Assembly: GCA_947034885.2 (NCBI GenBank)
Contig: OX344753.2
Coordinates: 8,184,001 to 8,248,000, forward strand
DNA from: Thuidium tamariscinum
Lineage: Eukaryota > Streptophyta > Bryopsida > Hypnales > Thuidiaceae
Length of the DNA: 64,000 nt
Direction of reading: 5' to 3'
Of this stretch, positions 1 through 12,700 are shown in pieces. The position numbers and the translations under genes are program-made. Every line of letters starts with the position of its first letter. Positions within the stretch are counted from its first letter, which is position 1. The notes below the pieces were generated by a model. That model had not been told where the DNA came from. It ran no database searches and saw nothing but the letters and a program-made list of their open reading frames with translations.

Positions 1-1088
1 ATCATGTTGTTGAAGCCAAACACAGTTCAACTTAGTTTTATAGTGAATTTTCCAAACATGTTCATTGTGGTGCAGTCTAGATGCAATCCAATGGTGCCAC
101 TCACTCATGGTGTGACATTCACTATAGAAATCTAAAATATGAGATTAGCTTTGTGTTCAAGAATCTAAGCACAAGGCTTGCTATGAAGTCCAGCCACTTG
201 TTTGGGAGCAATGTGAAAAAGAAAGTCACTCCATAAAAACAAGCATGCCACTATACAAGTGGAATACAAACTGAAACAAGGTAACACCAAAACTTTGGAA
301 CTTAAAAAAAGGATCAAGTCTATCCAAAGAGGCTATGAAACTTGTGAATCGGTGGTGCCCTTGTCGGTGACACTTTTATTACTTGAAGCATCGCCATGGC
401 CAAAGATTGCAATCCACTATGAAGATGGTTCAGCTTGGCACTATGTCAATGTATTGATGCATTGCACCATGGTTCATGAGGCCCATGAATTGGCATTAGT
501 TATATAATAATTCTCAATCACCTTCAAGAAAAAAGAAGATTTGAAGGCAGAAGTTCGTCTTGTATTCAGATCAAGAGGCCCACTTGCATGCGGGCAATTC
601 CTCTTCATCAACTCGTAACAAATTAGAAGAAACTACCAACATAAAAGCTCACAAGCCATTATTTAGTAGTATGGTATAGAAACATTTTCCACCTCTTAAC
701 TACCACCATTTCAAACAATAAAGTTGAATGAATAAACTACCCACAAACAAAAAATCACATTCATTTTTGCAACATTCATTCCCCCCTCGACTCCCCTAAA
801 CTTCCCACACTCACAAAGACACTATGAAGATTGTAGTGACAAGTGAGGAATTCCATGCAACCCACCAATAATGCCCATCAATAGTTACCAAGGTCCATCT
901 AGCACCAAGTTTTCACCACTTATGAAAACAAATTATCATATGTACAAAGATTGAAAGAATGTATGTATGCATAACAAGACTGTGATATTAATATTATTGA
1001 AGAAAATGCATTTCTTCCAATACAAACTCCTTATTGAAGGTATCAAAGTATGAAAACTGTCTTCCATTTCACGTATGGTACCTCTAAA
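1..1088. other. AT-rich intergenic DNA, 3' side of the first gene
   Basis: No convincing gene is visible. An 82-codon open frame at 259-507 starts without ATG and resembles no family I know, so I treat it as chance. The segment nearest 1088 is presumably the 3' untranslated and terminator region of the minus-strand gene that ends at 1089. Confidence 0.5.
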
Positions 1089-2324
1089 TCATCCTATGTA
1101 AGGAAGCACTTGGGATAGATAGTTGGAAGATTGAACATCAAAAGCTTCTCCCTTCCAATACTTAAATGTGACAACTAGGGCCCAAATATATCCTACTAAA
1201 TTCAACAAAATTGTTGACAAAGCCAAATTAAAAGCCAAATAGCAACCACAATTGTTCCACCATATAAATCCTTGTATTCCTCCCAAAACAACACTCACCT
1301 CAAAAAGTATAATGGGTACTACACTTATTCTATTCAAAGACCTTAGAAAGTTGACAATGAAGTAAACACCTACCGCTAATACTATCCCACATACAATTGA
1401 TACAGCAAGATAGAATCTATTTGTAGTTTTGAAATCAAAGCTACCAATATTCTTGCATTCTTCTATGAACTTTGCTTCCTCTTCAGGAAGCAAGTAAAGA
1501 AGAAGGGGTCTATGACCTAAGCTTGAAAAATTATGAAGGACACCTTTTATGAGAATCACCAGGTTCAAAACAAATGCAATGGCTTCTATTGGACTCACTT
1601 GAAGCCCTTGTGCACAACGAACTACAATCCCATAGATGTAGCCTATGGCTTGTGCACTTGCAATAGCCATACCCAAGCTTGAGTTGCCTCGAAGGATTTT
1701 GAGTTCATCATATGGTGGAAGCACATTTGATCTCAACAATGCTAGTTGCCCATGATTTGAAAGTTGGACATTGAATTGTTTGGAATTTACCACCTTGGTT
1801 CCAATAACAAGTGCCTTTGAAAGATCTTCCACCTCAATTGTATGTTTAAAAGCCATAAGTTGATAGCGATTCTCTTTGTAAACATTTGGAGATAAGTTCA
1901 CAATAACATCACAACCAGATATGATCTTGATGTGGGATTTGCTCCAAGGATATATAGGAGCAACTATATCATCTCCAAGGGCTTCACGCAGGTTGGGTAC
2001 CATTGCTATACCATAGAAAGTTCTCTCAAGCACTTCCCATACATAATGCAAAGGGTTCAAGGCGCTCAAGCAAAATGTTGCAAAAACATTTTTGATGGTG
2101 TCTTTGTCCATTACCTTTGTAGTTCCCCACACATCCATTGTCAAGGCAATAAAAGTAACAATGAAACCCCACATAGATGTCCACCAATACCGCCTTGCAA
2201 TGCACTCTTCTGAGCTTGTGTTAGAAGGCCCATCTGTGTTGTCTTGTGCATACACCACACACCACAAAGTCGTATTGAAAACCAAGGAAAGAAATAAGTG
2301 AAGTAGATCCACATGCCTCCACAT
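1089..2324 (-). CDS. Multi-pass membrane protein of unknown function (411 aa)
   Basis: This is an uninterrupted 411-codon frame without introns. The N-terminus (residues 1-27) is a hydrophobic stretch ending near VVYAQ, consistent with a signal peptide or first membrane helix. Further hydrophobic segments lie at about 50-68, 217-236, 245-265, 305-328, 335-355 and 365-392, so the C-terminal half is a cluster of about five helices. The region at about 70-215 is soluble-looking and contains an NPLHYVWEVLERTFYG stretch and several Cys. The ATG at 2324 is favoured because an in-frame TGA lies 9 nt upstream; an upstream exon is possible because a CAG/GTTGG acceptor-like site lies near 2355. I do not recognise a named domain. 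The long intact frame against an AT-rich background supports a real gene. Function is unknown; a plasma-membrane or endomembrane location is inference. Confidence 0.75.
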   Translation of the reverse strand: MWRHVDLLHLFLSLVFNTTLWCVVYAQDNTDGPSNTSSEECIARRYWWTSMWGFIVTFIALTMDVWGTTKVMDKDTIKNVFATFCLSALNPLHYVWEVLERTFYGIAMVPNLREALGDDIVAPIYPWSKSHIKIISGCDVIVNLSPNVYKENRYQLMAFKHTIEVEDLSKALVIGTKVVNSKQFNVQLSNHGQLALLRSNVLPPYDELKILRGNSSLGMAIASAQAIGYIYGIVVRCAQGLQVSPIEAIAFVLNLVILIKGVLHNFSSLGHRPLLLYLLPEEEAKFIEECKNIGSFDFKTTNRFYLAVSIVCGIVLAVGVYFIVNFLRSLNRISVVPIILFEVSVVLGGIQGFIWWNNCGCYLAFNLALSTILLNLVGYIWALVVTFKYWKGEAFDVQSSNYLSQVLPYIG

Positions 2325-2699
2325 CCTTCTTCAATGAAGATAATTTGGAACCAACCTGTAAGGATGAAATCATCACACTTAGAAGCCATAGCCATGATCT
2401 GAATGAGTCAAGCTGTGCGTGATGGCAGGCAACCATTCAACAGAAAGAGCCGCATTTGCATTGCATAACGGCAAACACCCTTCCTCTGAACTTGGACTCC
2501 ACCACATTCTAACTAGCTTTCCATAACCATATCCATGCTTACCACCTGTGTCGGCAACAAGGCTCTTCATTTGATTGAAAATGTACGTAATAAGAACGTG
2601 CCAACTGCTCAAAACATGGACGCTTGGACGCACTTCACAAATTAAGGAGCTGATGAAGGCATGATGCTGCATCTAATGTGCAACAATCTTGACACAAAA

Positions 2700-4440
2700 C
2701 GAAGTACAGAAGTGAAAATGATGTAGTCTTGCGAGTTTGGGTTGGAGGTGGGAAAGTCAGTATCGATTCTTATACCTCTTGACAAAGATCAATGCTCGCT
2801 TCCCTTCACCGGAAGGGAGAACAGCATCCACACGTACGTACAGCTCCCAATATACAAATACAAACTCCAGATTGATCAAGCTCCCGCAGTGCACTTGTGC
2901 AGAACTAGCTGGTGGTAGAAGCAAAATCAAATGATTCAAGGAGCTCGATGCAAAAGTAACTTGTGGAATCGATAACGGCACTAAGATGGGGGTGCACCCG
3001 CGCCCACCTCATCGATCGACTGAGTTCAGAATCGAAGAAGCCGACACGCACGACCAATTCAAAGGCGGATTCCGGATACTACAACGATAACGCACAACGT
3101 ACAGCTAGAGACAAAATGCAGAGCAGCGCAGTGGAAGCAAAGGACATGTGAAGCCCAAGCGCAGCTGATTAATTGCAACCCAACGGAGAGATTGCTCAAG
3201 ACAATTGCACCGTTCATGACTTTATGCGTTCTCCCCGTCAATGACTTTACCGACGATGTGAAATTCCATGGTACCCGGCCAGTTTGATCTCAGGTAGATC
3301 CAGAGATTGAGGGCCACTGGGCCACGTGGGGGTCAGTCGGGGCAGTGGGGGCAAGCGAGGGCCGCAAGTGGCAGATGTACGGACTAAGCTTTAGTTGATC
3401 CTCAACTGCCTGGAATCTTTACCGATCGTTGACAATGGCAGCTATCCTCGGATTCCCTTCTTCGAGGTGATCTTTTCTGCTTGGGTGCTGTAACTTTCAG
3501 TTCCTGTCACCAGATGGACTTCTCTTGGGACACTCATGCCTGTAATTTTTCGTGTGATGATTCTCGGAATCAAGTCACCTACCGACCTATTTGTGGCCTT
3601 CCGCATTATCTGCTGGCTGGCTGGATCTTCCCGCTCTTAGATTCCCCTGGCGCCGCTCAAACCGGACGGAATTACGGACCGCGGCCTTCTTGATTGCTTT
3701 TGCTTGTTGCCCTTCTTGCGCAGAACAGTGACTTTGGTTGAATTTCTGCCTTGGCTCTCTGCTGGCCGCCACCACAACCCTCAGAATGTCTGGGTAGTGT
3801 TGAACTGGAACTAAATTTGACAGAATGTTCAAACTTTGTGAAAAATGATTTCGGCCTTACACTTGATTCCGCTGCAATCAGCTTGCTCAACAGTTTAAAC
3901 AATACTGGTAATCGCATTTCTCAACGACTTGAACTCGAAGACAATAGGAACTGAACTGGTGGTGTTGCACTGGAACGAAATCCATGATAGTACCCAAATG
4001 TTTTTGAATCATTACTTTTTAAGAAGATTATGTCCTAAGTTACTCCCCATTCTTCACCATGCATTTCTGAAGGCAAACATCTCCGCCACCGAAATGAAAA
4101 ATATGCGCCAGTTGGCCACTCACTTGGTGACGTCGGCTTCACGTACCATATGTTTTGGCAAATATGGGGGCGAATCACTTTGAGTTGAGCGTCAATTTAA
4201 ACAGCAGACTCGCTGTCCATGGCAGGATCCCACTGGCTTTGAAGACGGACTGCCAAACAACCTCAGGTCAAATCTGAAATGGAAATACCGTTCCTAGGAG
4301 AGACAGAAACATGAATTCTGCAGTGTTGACCCAGTTGTAGTTTGTCTTTGGCACGATCCTCTATTTCCAAACTGTTGAGATGACGGATGACTGATTGTTG
4401 AGAAACTGGCTGCTGGATGAATAACTGCAGATAAATTCAA
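2700..4440. other. GC-richer segment without a recognisable gene; possible relic
   Basis: Base composition rises well above the surrounding DNA, as in exonic or promoter sequence of this genome. A CACGTG G-box core lies at 3323-3328. Several short plus-strand frames (3481-3693, 3751-3954, 3929-4183) look protein-like, but they lie in different frames, are separated by stops, and match no family I recognise. A decayed or single-copy unknown gene, or the promoter and upstream region of the minus-strand membrane-protein gene, are the alternatives. No complete gene model can be supported. Confidence 0.3.
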
Positions 4441-7400
4441 AATATTCAAGCTATTTTAGTGCGAATATATCAGATGATTTACACTTTTGCATTCAGGCAA
4501 TTTAGGTAATTTGTATGGACGTCAATTCAGTAGGCAATTGCTCATATATCTTGGTTTGCTTGAGGTTCAAGTGTGGGAATGTGAGGGTGACTGAAAAAGG
4601 GGATTTTTGTTGTCCGAATTAGAGAGAACATAATCTTTGGAAATTCGTAAAATCATACATGGCTTGTCAAATATATAATGAGCCAGAATTTTCTATCCAG
4701 GGAAAACTATGTACCCTGTCGTTCCCAGGTGAGAAACCGACGTTTACTTACGGGCACTCTTCCGAAGTGAACCCACGTCTCGATTGCTGCTCGTTTCAAT
4801 GATTTGAACCCAATATGTGGAAACGAGCAGCCCACTTAATTCTGTTCATGCTGGCCACCTCGGCCGCGCAGCGGCTCCCAATCAGTGGTGATCGAAATTG
4901 GTCGACTTCGGAAAGCCTCGTGAGGTTCCCACCCTCCGAGACCAATTGCAGTGACACTCCAAGCTTGGATTCGATTTTGGAGCTGGTAATATAACACATG
5001 CTTATAACCGGACACTTCCCATGACCGGAAAGCTCATCAGGCACTCCATTTGTAACTGTCCGGTGAAGGAAAAGGTAAATTTTTTTGCCAAATGTGAAAT
5101 GTACAATGCCCAGTACCTTACTACCGAATGGAATTTGAACTGTCCGGTGAAGGGCAACTGTTTCTAGAACAATTGACAACATGTAACCATAGTATGTTTG
5201 TTCTAGAAGATGCATGTGTCTAAAATTTTAGAGAAATATACCTTGTGGATTGCAAGATATGAGCAATTGAATTGATAAAAATATTTTTTTTGGTCCTTTG
5301 AAAATAGTGCATTTGCACTTCACAAAGTCACATTTGCATTAGAAAATGTCCATGTTGTTGGTGCTTGTTTGGACTCATTCTTTGAGGCAACTTAGCAACA
5401 TATTTAAAAAAAATTTAGATCATTCTTCTAATTGTACAACATGTAGGGAAAAATAAGTGAATAGAAAGAAATAGAGGATGATTCTTAGTTCCAAATTATT
5501 GATAATTTAGAACATTATGGAATTGAAAAATGCCAATCCAATCTAAACCTTAAGATAGACTGTTTTGTTTTGTTTTGTTTCTTTGATATCTTGAAATTTG
5601 AAAAACCATGAAGCATCTGGTAGTGCTCTTAGTAGTTGCCTAGTTGGTACTACTAAAAGCTTTTAGAGAGGAAGGATAAACAAACTTTGTTTTGTTGCAT
5701 TTGGATCTATGGTGTGAAAGTTCTTGAATTTCAAATTTTTTTTTAAGAATTGGAAATTAGAATTAAATTTCGTTACTTTTTTGAAAAATTTGTAACTTTT
5801 GCATTACGTGCCCAAATGCCATGAAATAAAGTTCTTACCCTCCTTTGAGCATAAAGTTTTCTATTTGTGTTAAGAACACACCCTTTCATAGTATGGTGTG
5901 AAAGATATTGAATTTCAAAGTTTTAGTAAATTAAAAAAATAAAAAATTATTTTGGTGTGGCATTAGCACAAGTTTTACTAATGGTTATAATGTTATAATA
6001 AACAATATAAATCTTACAATCTTATGTTTTTCAAAAAACATTGAAAATTTGATAGGAAAAAGACTTTAAAGTTTATATTAGAATAAAAAAATAATCCATA
6101 ATCATCCACAAGGTAGAATTCTTCATGACTTTTATCTCAACAATCAAAATGGAATGATTGAAAACTCTTCACACATATATGAATACAAAAAAACAATTTG
6201 CAAAATCTGTCTTTAGATAAAAAGTGTTTTTCTTTAATAAGTCCAAATTGCTCTTAAACAAGGAAAAAAACACTTGTCTACATGTTTTGTGAACATTTAA
6301 AAGGAAAAAAAGAAAAAGACTTCATTTGTATTGTCAATGAGTTGCCTAAAACTTCTATATTTTTATAAAATGTGCCTTAGTGCTTTAGAGATAAAGAGAA
6401 ATGAAATTAATATTGACAAACATTGTGGTATAAGTGCTTATTGTTCTATCTCACTCAAAAACAAATTTGATAGAAAAAGTTTGAAATTGGTATACATTCA
6501 ATATTGAAGATAGTATCTTCAAGTCTTCAACGTATTTGAAAAATTTCAAATTGGATAAGTATGAAAAACAATTTAAATGTACACAAATAAGACATTATAG
6601 GATCTATAAATTCAAGAATAATTAGAAATAAATAAATGCTATAGAAAATGCATCATTAAAAATACAATTTCTTAGTTAAATTCAAAAGCATTTAAAATCA
6701 TGAACTAATGAAACTAATGGAAATAAAATAAAATGTATTAAGAAGTACATCATTACAACTATATTTTATTAGTTGAGTTCAATCCGTAAATGACTAAAAA
6801 GACTATATTTGGCTTTTAGAGAAATTAAATAACCTCTTTTGATTTCATATATAGTACTAGTCTTAGTTTGGAATTTCTATAGATAAATTGATTAGGATGG
6901 ATGCTATTCATCATAGTGTATTTATGAGGCTTTGTTTCATGTCATTTCAATGGATATTGTAAATTAAAGTTTAAAAAAGTGGCTTTTAAATTTCTATGTT
7001 AAGGCGAGAAATAAAAAATATATTCTAAACAAATATTAATTAATTATATTGGAATTGTAAAGATTGATACCTATAAAAAAAATTAATCCATTCAATTGGA
7101 AAAAAATTGATTGTGAATTTATAGTCTTTGGTATAGGTAGATAAATTGGATAAAGAAGGGATTCTTTCAAAGTTGTATTTTGTAGCAATTTCAAAAATTC
7201 AAGGTTGATGTGATTAAGAATATAGAAAATCATTCACAAATGATTATAAATTTTATGAAGATGCTCTAAAAAGTATGCTAATTATATGGAAAATTATATT
7301 TCAAAAAATTGATGCATATATAAGTATCTAAGAATTTTTTATGATAAAATTTAGTGATTTGTGACTTCCTACTCTTTGGATTTGAAAATGTATACAAATT

Positions 7401-9225
7401 TCAAATAGATTTTCATCCTCTTTTTTGTAATTTAAAAACAATAAATTTGCCATACATTCCAATACAATTTTTTAGGGGAGGGGAAAGAAGTCTTTAGTTT
7501 TCTTGTTCATCTTATTATTATTTTTTTCATCTCTAAAAGTTTCATTTTTTCCTATAAGTTGATGGTCCAAATGGGGTCCAAAATTGTTATAATCTCAAAG
7601 ATTCTATGGTCATTATTTTCTTGATTTAAATCCATATATAACAAACAAACTAGTCTTCATTCTTGTACAATTCAAATTTTAAATTTAAAGCACATCAATG
7701 ATATGAAAATGAAATATCAAAGTTTGAAGATTTATAGAAACTCTATCTTACAAAGTAGTTATTAGGCCTTGAGGGATTTAGAATTCAATCTTGCATAACT
7801 TATTGGCAGTAAAAGTTCTCAATGAACCATCCTACTTTGGTATTTTATTTTCATATGGATGTAGTTAAAATATTTCATATCAACTACATAAGAATATAGA
7901 CTACTTTGTTGAGAATGTATAGAATTAATTGTAGAAAACAAAGACCATAGTATGGTATCCAATAACATTATTAGGCAAGTCAAAAGCATCAAATTAAGAC
8001 AAAAATGTAAGTGTTTCTTGCAATGACCTTGTAAGGCTATTTTAGGATACTTTTATATTTTAACTTTCAAGAATCAATTACACTTTTTTCCCTACAAAAG
8101 TCAGAGCAAACATCCATGCTAGGGACTTTACTAGTCCAACATTCAGCATTCTTCACTTTGTATACTTCATTTTGCTAACATAGTTATATGAATGAAATTA
8201 TTGTTTATATATTTCACAAATGCAAAAACCCAATCCAATACATGACTTTAGTAATTTATAAAAATTCCATACTCATCTATATAGATTTCAAAATATTATA
8301 TTTTTTCATGATTAGAGATGGAAATTTATTAAAAATTATGCAAAATTAACCAAATAGAGATTAAAAAATAAATAACTTGAATTAAGATTCATCCATTTTT
8401 TGCTGAAAATGTGACTCCAAATGTGACTATAATAAGTAGTGTTGGAAATCCTCTCATTGCAATATTGTTGATTTCTTCATAATGAAATGCTTATAGAAAC
8501 ATTGTCAATATGTAATTTTTTAATAAGGTGGTCTAAATTCCCACAAAACAAAATGTTCTATAAATTTCTTGTCACTTATCTAAGTGGATTGGCTTAAAGA
8601 TATTCAAACAAATATATACTCTATGAGAAAAAATTTAAAAATTAATTTCAATATTTTGTTATTTTTTGGGTTGGACTATTTTTAGTTTTGGTTCAAAGAT
8701 TGCAATTGGAATAAAATTATATTTTCCAAAAATTTATGTGTTTTTCTATCTTGAAAAAATCTTCCAAATATCATGCCAACAATTGAGATAATACAAGCTT
8801 ACCCAAATTCCCATTTGTTCTCTAAGGGAACTTTGGGACTTTAGGTGTTGAAATTGTTTTCATCCATTAGTTTGCCAAATGTCAACTTCTTCATAATACT
8901 CAATTGAAGGCCCAATTGTATATATTAGAAAATAAGTGAACTACAACATCATCATCCTAATTTGGAATTTCTGATCTTTTGCTTTCATTTGAGGGATCTT
9001 TATTATGCAATTAAAATTTTGGCCAAGCCACTTGCCAAGCTACATTATTGAATCCTAAAAAGCCCATTGCAAGGGGCTAAAAGTGTCTTTTTAGTTCTAA
9101 TCTTTGCAATGATTATCAGCAAACCGCATGACTATGCTAGGTATAATAGAATTTGAAAGATATGTCTATAGTGTAACTTGTTTTATGAATATGGAGACAT
9201 GAAAAGCTAATGATGAGGATCTTTG
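4441..9225. other. AT-rich intergenic DNA
   Basis: Very AT-rich with no credible coding region. A 139-codon minus-strand frame at 4796-5215 has no recognisable domain. A 16-bp sequence, AACTGTCCGGTGAAGG, occurs twice in direct orientation at about 5055 and 5138. A short TTTTG microsatellite lies near 5562-5581. Otherwise I see nothing from 5216 to 9225. Confidence 0.5.
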
Positions 9226-9474
9226 GCCAAGCCACTATACTAAAAACTCTATTTAGTGTCACCTATACTAATTAGTTATTTGAGGCTAGAACTTTTTATG
9301 CAAAATGAATATTTTCATCAACATAGTTATAAATACTAAATAAAGAGGAGGATCTCTATAAACATAGTTGATAAAAATATTCATCAAGAATAAGAACTTA
9401 TAGCATTTTAAAATCAATTACTATATATGACATTAAATCGGGCATTAAGTACAGTTTTTAGTGTAGCCTTGCTC
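9226..9474. repeat. Imperfect foldback element upstream of PUR7
   Basis: The two halves are imperfect reverse complements. ACTAAAAACT near 9239 pairs with AGTTTTTAGT near 9453, and a GAATATTTTCATCAAC block near 9308 pairs with a GTTGATAAAAATATTC block near 9367. No clean target duplication was found, so the class is uncertain. It ends about 300 bp upstream of the PUR7 start codon and may sit in its promoter region. Confidence 0.5.
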
Positions 9475-9774
9475 ACTAGTATGTGTAAATGGAAATGGGC
9501 CCTTAAGTAGATGAGGATGACAAGGAATCAGTGCAGCATCCCAGCGCTCATGACTATCCAGTCTGCCTCTTTCCTCCTTCATGGGACTCCATCACCCATT
9601 CCATCTCCAGTTTCCTTTCTTAGTCTCGGATGATTCCGAGCTCTATTGCCTTCGCAGCTTGGAACTTTTTACCATCGCTGCCAAGCCCAATTTCTTCTTT
9701 TCTTTCCAGACAATTTTTCCGCAGAGTTTTCCCAGGTTTGTTGCTCTGTGTTTACAACATTCTTTCCTATAGAA

Positions 9775-12700
9775 ATGGTTGCAGCAGCAGCAGCGATGGT
9801 GATGAGCGTCTCTCTTGCCTACCCTTCGCTCGCTCTACTTCGAAATTCAGGAACTGACAAAACGCCGTCCTCCCGATTGCTCTGTGTTCCGGCCGCATCC
9901 CTTTCTTCCCGAGCTGCGCTTTCTGGTGGTGGACCGAAGCTTTCCTCCTTGTGGAGGAACGAAGTTGCGAGGGGGGCAACCAATGCTGCGATGAGGACGA
10001 TCGCGGTCACGATGATCTCTCCCGTGGACTTGAATGCGCGGCGACCTGAGGTGGAGACGGCGATCGGGGAAGCTATGGCGAATTGTATAACCGAGAGTTT
10101 TCTCAACGATTCCATTCCATCTCTAGGGCCCAAGATCCGCGGCAAGGTGCCTTGCTCTTGTGAACAGTTTATGAATTGCATACATGTTGCTTACTTGCTT
10201 TTTTATTCGTGCTTTCGGAAAAAATTGCATTCCGTTTGAAGCATTAGGGAATTGCCGGCGTTGTTTGTCTGCCTGTGCAACTTTGCAGAGAGCGCCCGTT
10301 TGCAGTAATCGAATCCTTGTTTTTTTGTTTGCTTAGTTTGTGGAATTTGCGTCTTCGTGGCAGGTTCGAGATATTTACGAAGCAGGGGATTACATGGTGC
10401 TCGTGACCACTGATAGACAGAGCGCATTCGACCGCGTCCTCGCCTCGGTGCCTTTCAAGGGTCAGGTGAAGCTCCTAAACCCCTAAACCCTAGTGTCTGT
10501 GTGTGCGCGCGCCCGTCTTGGGGTTGGGGTTGCAATTCTCTGATGCTCTGTTTTTGTATGGTGTTGGTGCAGGTGTTGAATCAGACGAGCGTCTGGTGGT
10601 TTAGCAATACCAAGCACATCACTGATAATGCGATTGTCAGTGCTCCGGACCCGAATGTCACCATTGCTAAGAAGTGTACCGTTTTTCCTGTTGAATTTGT
10701 AGGTAATAAGATTCTTCTCGCATCTTTTGCATTCTATTGTACAATTCACATCAAAGCATTTTAAGCCTTTTTAGGGTTAGTGTTTGGCTAGTTTCTATCA
10801 TAGAGGAGGAAAGCCCAGTGTACTGTAGGAATCCCTCTTTGATTTGAAGATCGCCATAAATCACAAACCTACGAAACGGAGTGAGTAGGGTTTGTGATGA
10901 GCCGGAACAGCGACTAGGCTGTGCAGGTTTAAGAAAGAGTTACAAAAATGGGTTGCCTATGGTTAATCTCATTGACCTTTGTTTTTTAGAATACACCAGT
11001 TTTATCCTCTATGCTTCAGATAATACTTTTGTCGCCTGCCAGCCCCTATGAAGCGCCAGAACCTGTATATTACAGGTGTCCCAATTCTATCTTTGTTCGT
11101 TGATACTGCGTCACGAGATGCTGAACTGAGATGTATTTTATGCTTTTCACCGACATTGCTAGATAGGCAATGATGTTTATTCTTTCTTTGTGTTCTGGTG
11201 TGCTTCCAGTGCGAGGCTTTATGACTGGCAGCACCAGTACTTCACTTTGGACAGTTTATAACAATGGTGTCCGCAATTATTGTGGCAACGACCTCGCTGA
11301 AGGTAATTGGATTCATTTTCTTTTACCTGGTTATACAGTAATTCAAGTTCTGAAGTGATTGCTTTTGTGAATAACTGCACTTGCAATTCTTAGGTGTTTT
11401 TTCGTAAAGGGAAGGGTTTCTAAAACTATTGTTTGTCTATGTTCAGGGATGAAGAAGAATGAGAAGCTGCAGGCTAACATAATAACTCCCACCACTAAGG
11501 CTGCCGACCATGATCTCCCCATTTCGGGAGCTGAGGTGCATGAGACATACATATTATTTTCTGGAATTTCCCTGACTTAATTTGCTCAATAATCAAGGCT
11601 ATTTTTCAGTGCGCTGTTATTAGTGAGCATTTTAAACCCTTCTTCAATCTTTGTGTGTTTGACTGTGGGATTTTCAGATAATAGAGCAAGGACTGATGTC
11701 AAAGGAAGATTACGAGGAGGTCAAAAGTAGAGCTCTTGCGCTTTTCAAGTTCGGACAGGTACAACGTGAATCCCTCATTTCTGGTGGAGGTTTCAGTCCG
11801 CTGTATTCAGCATTGCTTAACACTAAGCTCTGTTACCTTTTTTTTTCCGCAGGAGGTGGCTCTGAAGCATGGGTTGCTATTGGTTGATACTAAGTATGAG
11901 TTCGGCAAGACCAGTGACGGGACCATAGTTCTCATTGACGAGGTGAAAGACTTATCCTCTTCTCTCATCATTAATATCTATCTTGTAAGCGCTGATCCTC
12001 TCTAAATGTTTCCTTTGTTTAAGTTCTGGTCAGCACCTTAGAGAATTAAGATCTAGTGCTTGTACGTTTCAGGCGACTGTACCGAGACGTTAATATTTCA
12101 TACTCACTGGCTATTTTCACTGGATTTACGCAAGGCAGTTCACACTGTTTTTCTGTGCTACAGGTTCATACTCCAGATTCCAGTCGTTATTGGATTTCAG
12201 CATCATATGAAGAAAGGCATAGACAAGGATTAGAGCCTGAAAACATTGACAAGGTTTGTCACTCTAATTTTTCTAAGATTGAAGAAAAATGCAAGTTTAG
12301 TTCTAAATGTCATTAGTGTTTTTGGATCGAGTTCTCTTCATTGAATCAGAATTTCAGATTAGCTATAGTACGTGCAACTATTGTACTCATTTGTAATTGT
12401 AGCACATTGAGCTGCTTGTGTTTTTTTCCTCCGGCTGTATGCGCCTTGCTGAAACACCTTTTTGACGGCGATCTGCAGGAGTTCCTGCGCCTGTGGTTCA
12501 AGAGCAAGTGCGACCCCTATAATGACAAGGTACTTTAAGCTTACAAAGAAGCACAGATTCTCTCGATGATTCTCGATGATTATTTGGAACCTCTTTATGT
12601 TTTGCTCTGGGGAGGAAGTACGTGGTGACTGAGGCTGAGTCATGAATTTGTCAAAACCGTGGAATTTTTGTTGTCTCGTTGCTGCTGTACATAATTTGAA

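Noticed and set aside
2379-2672. 97-codon minus-strand frame as an upstream exon of the membrane-protein gene
   Set aside because: Different frame, and an in-frame stop directly precedes the 2324 start; no conserved sequence supports joining them.
3435-3693. Two-exon small gene starting at about 3435
   Set aside because: Requires an intron of about 38 nt, below the usual lower limit for plants, and gives a product with no recognised similarity.
4796-5215. 139-codon minus-strand open frame
   Set aside because: No recognisable domain, no supporting splice context, and it includes a short direct repeat; kept only as part of the intergenic description.
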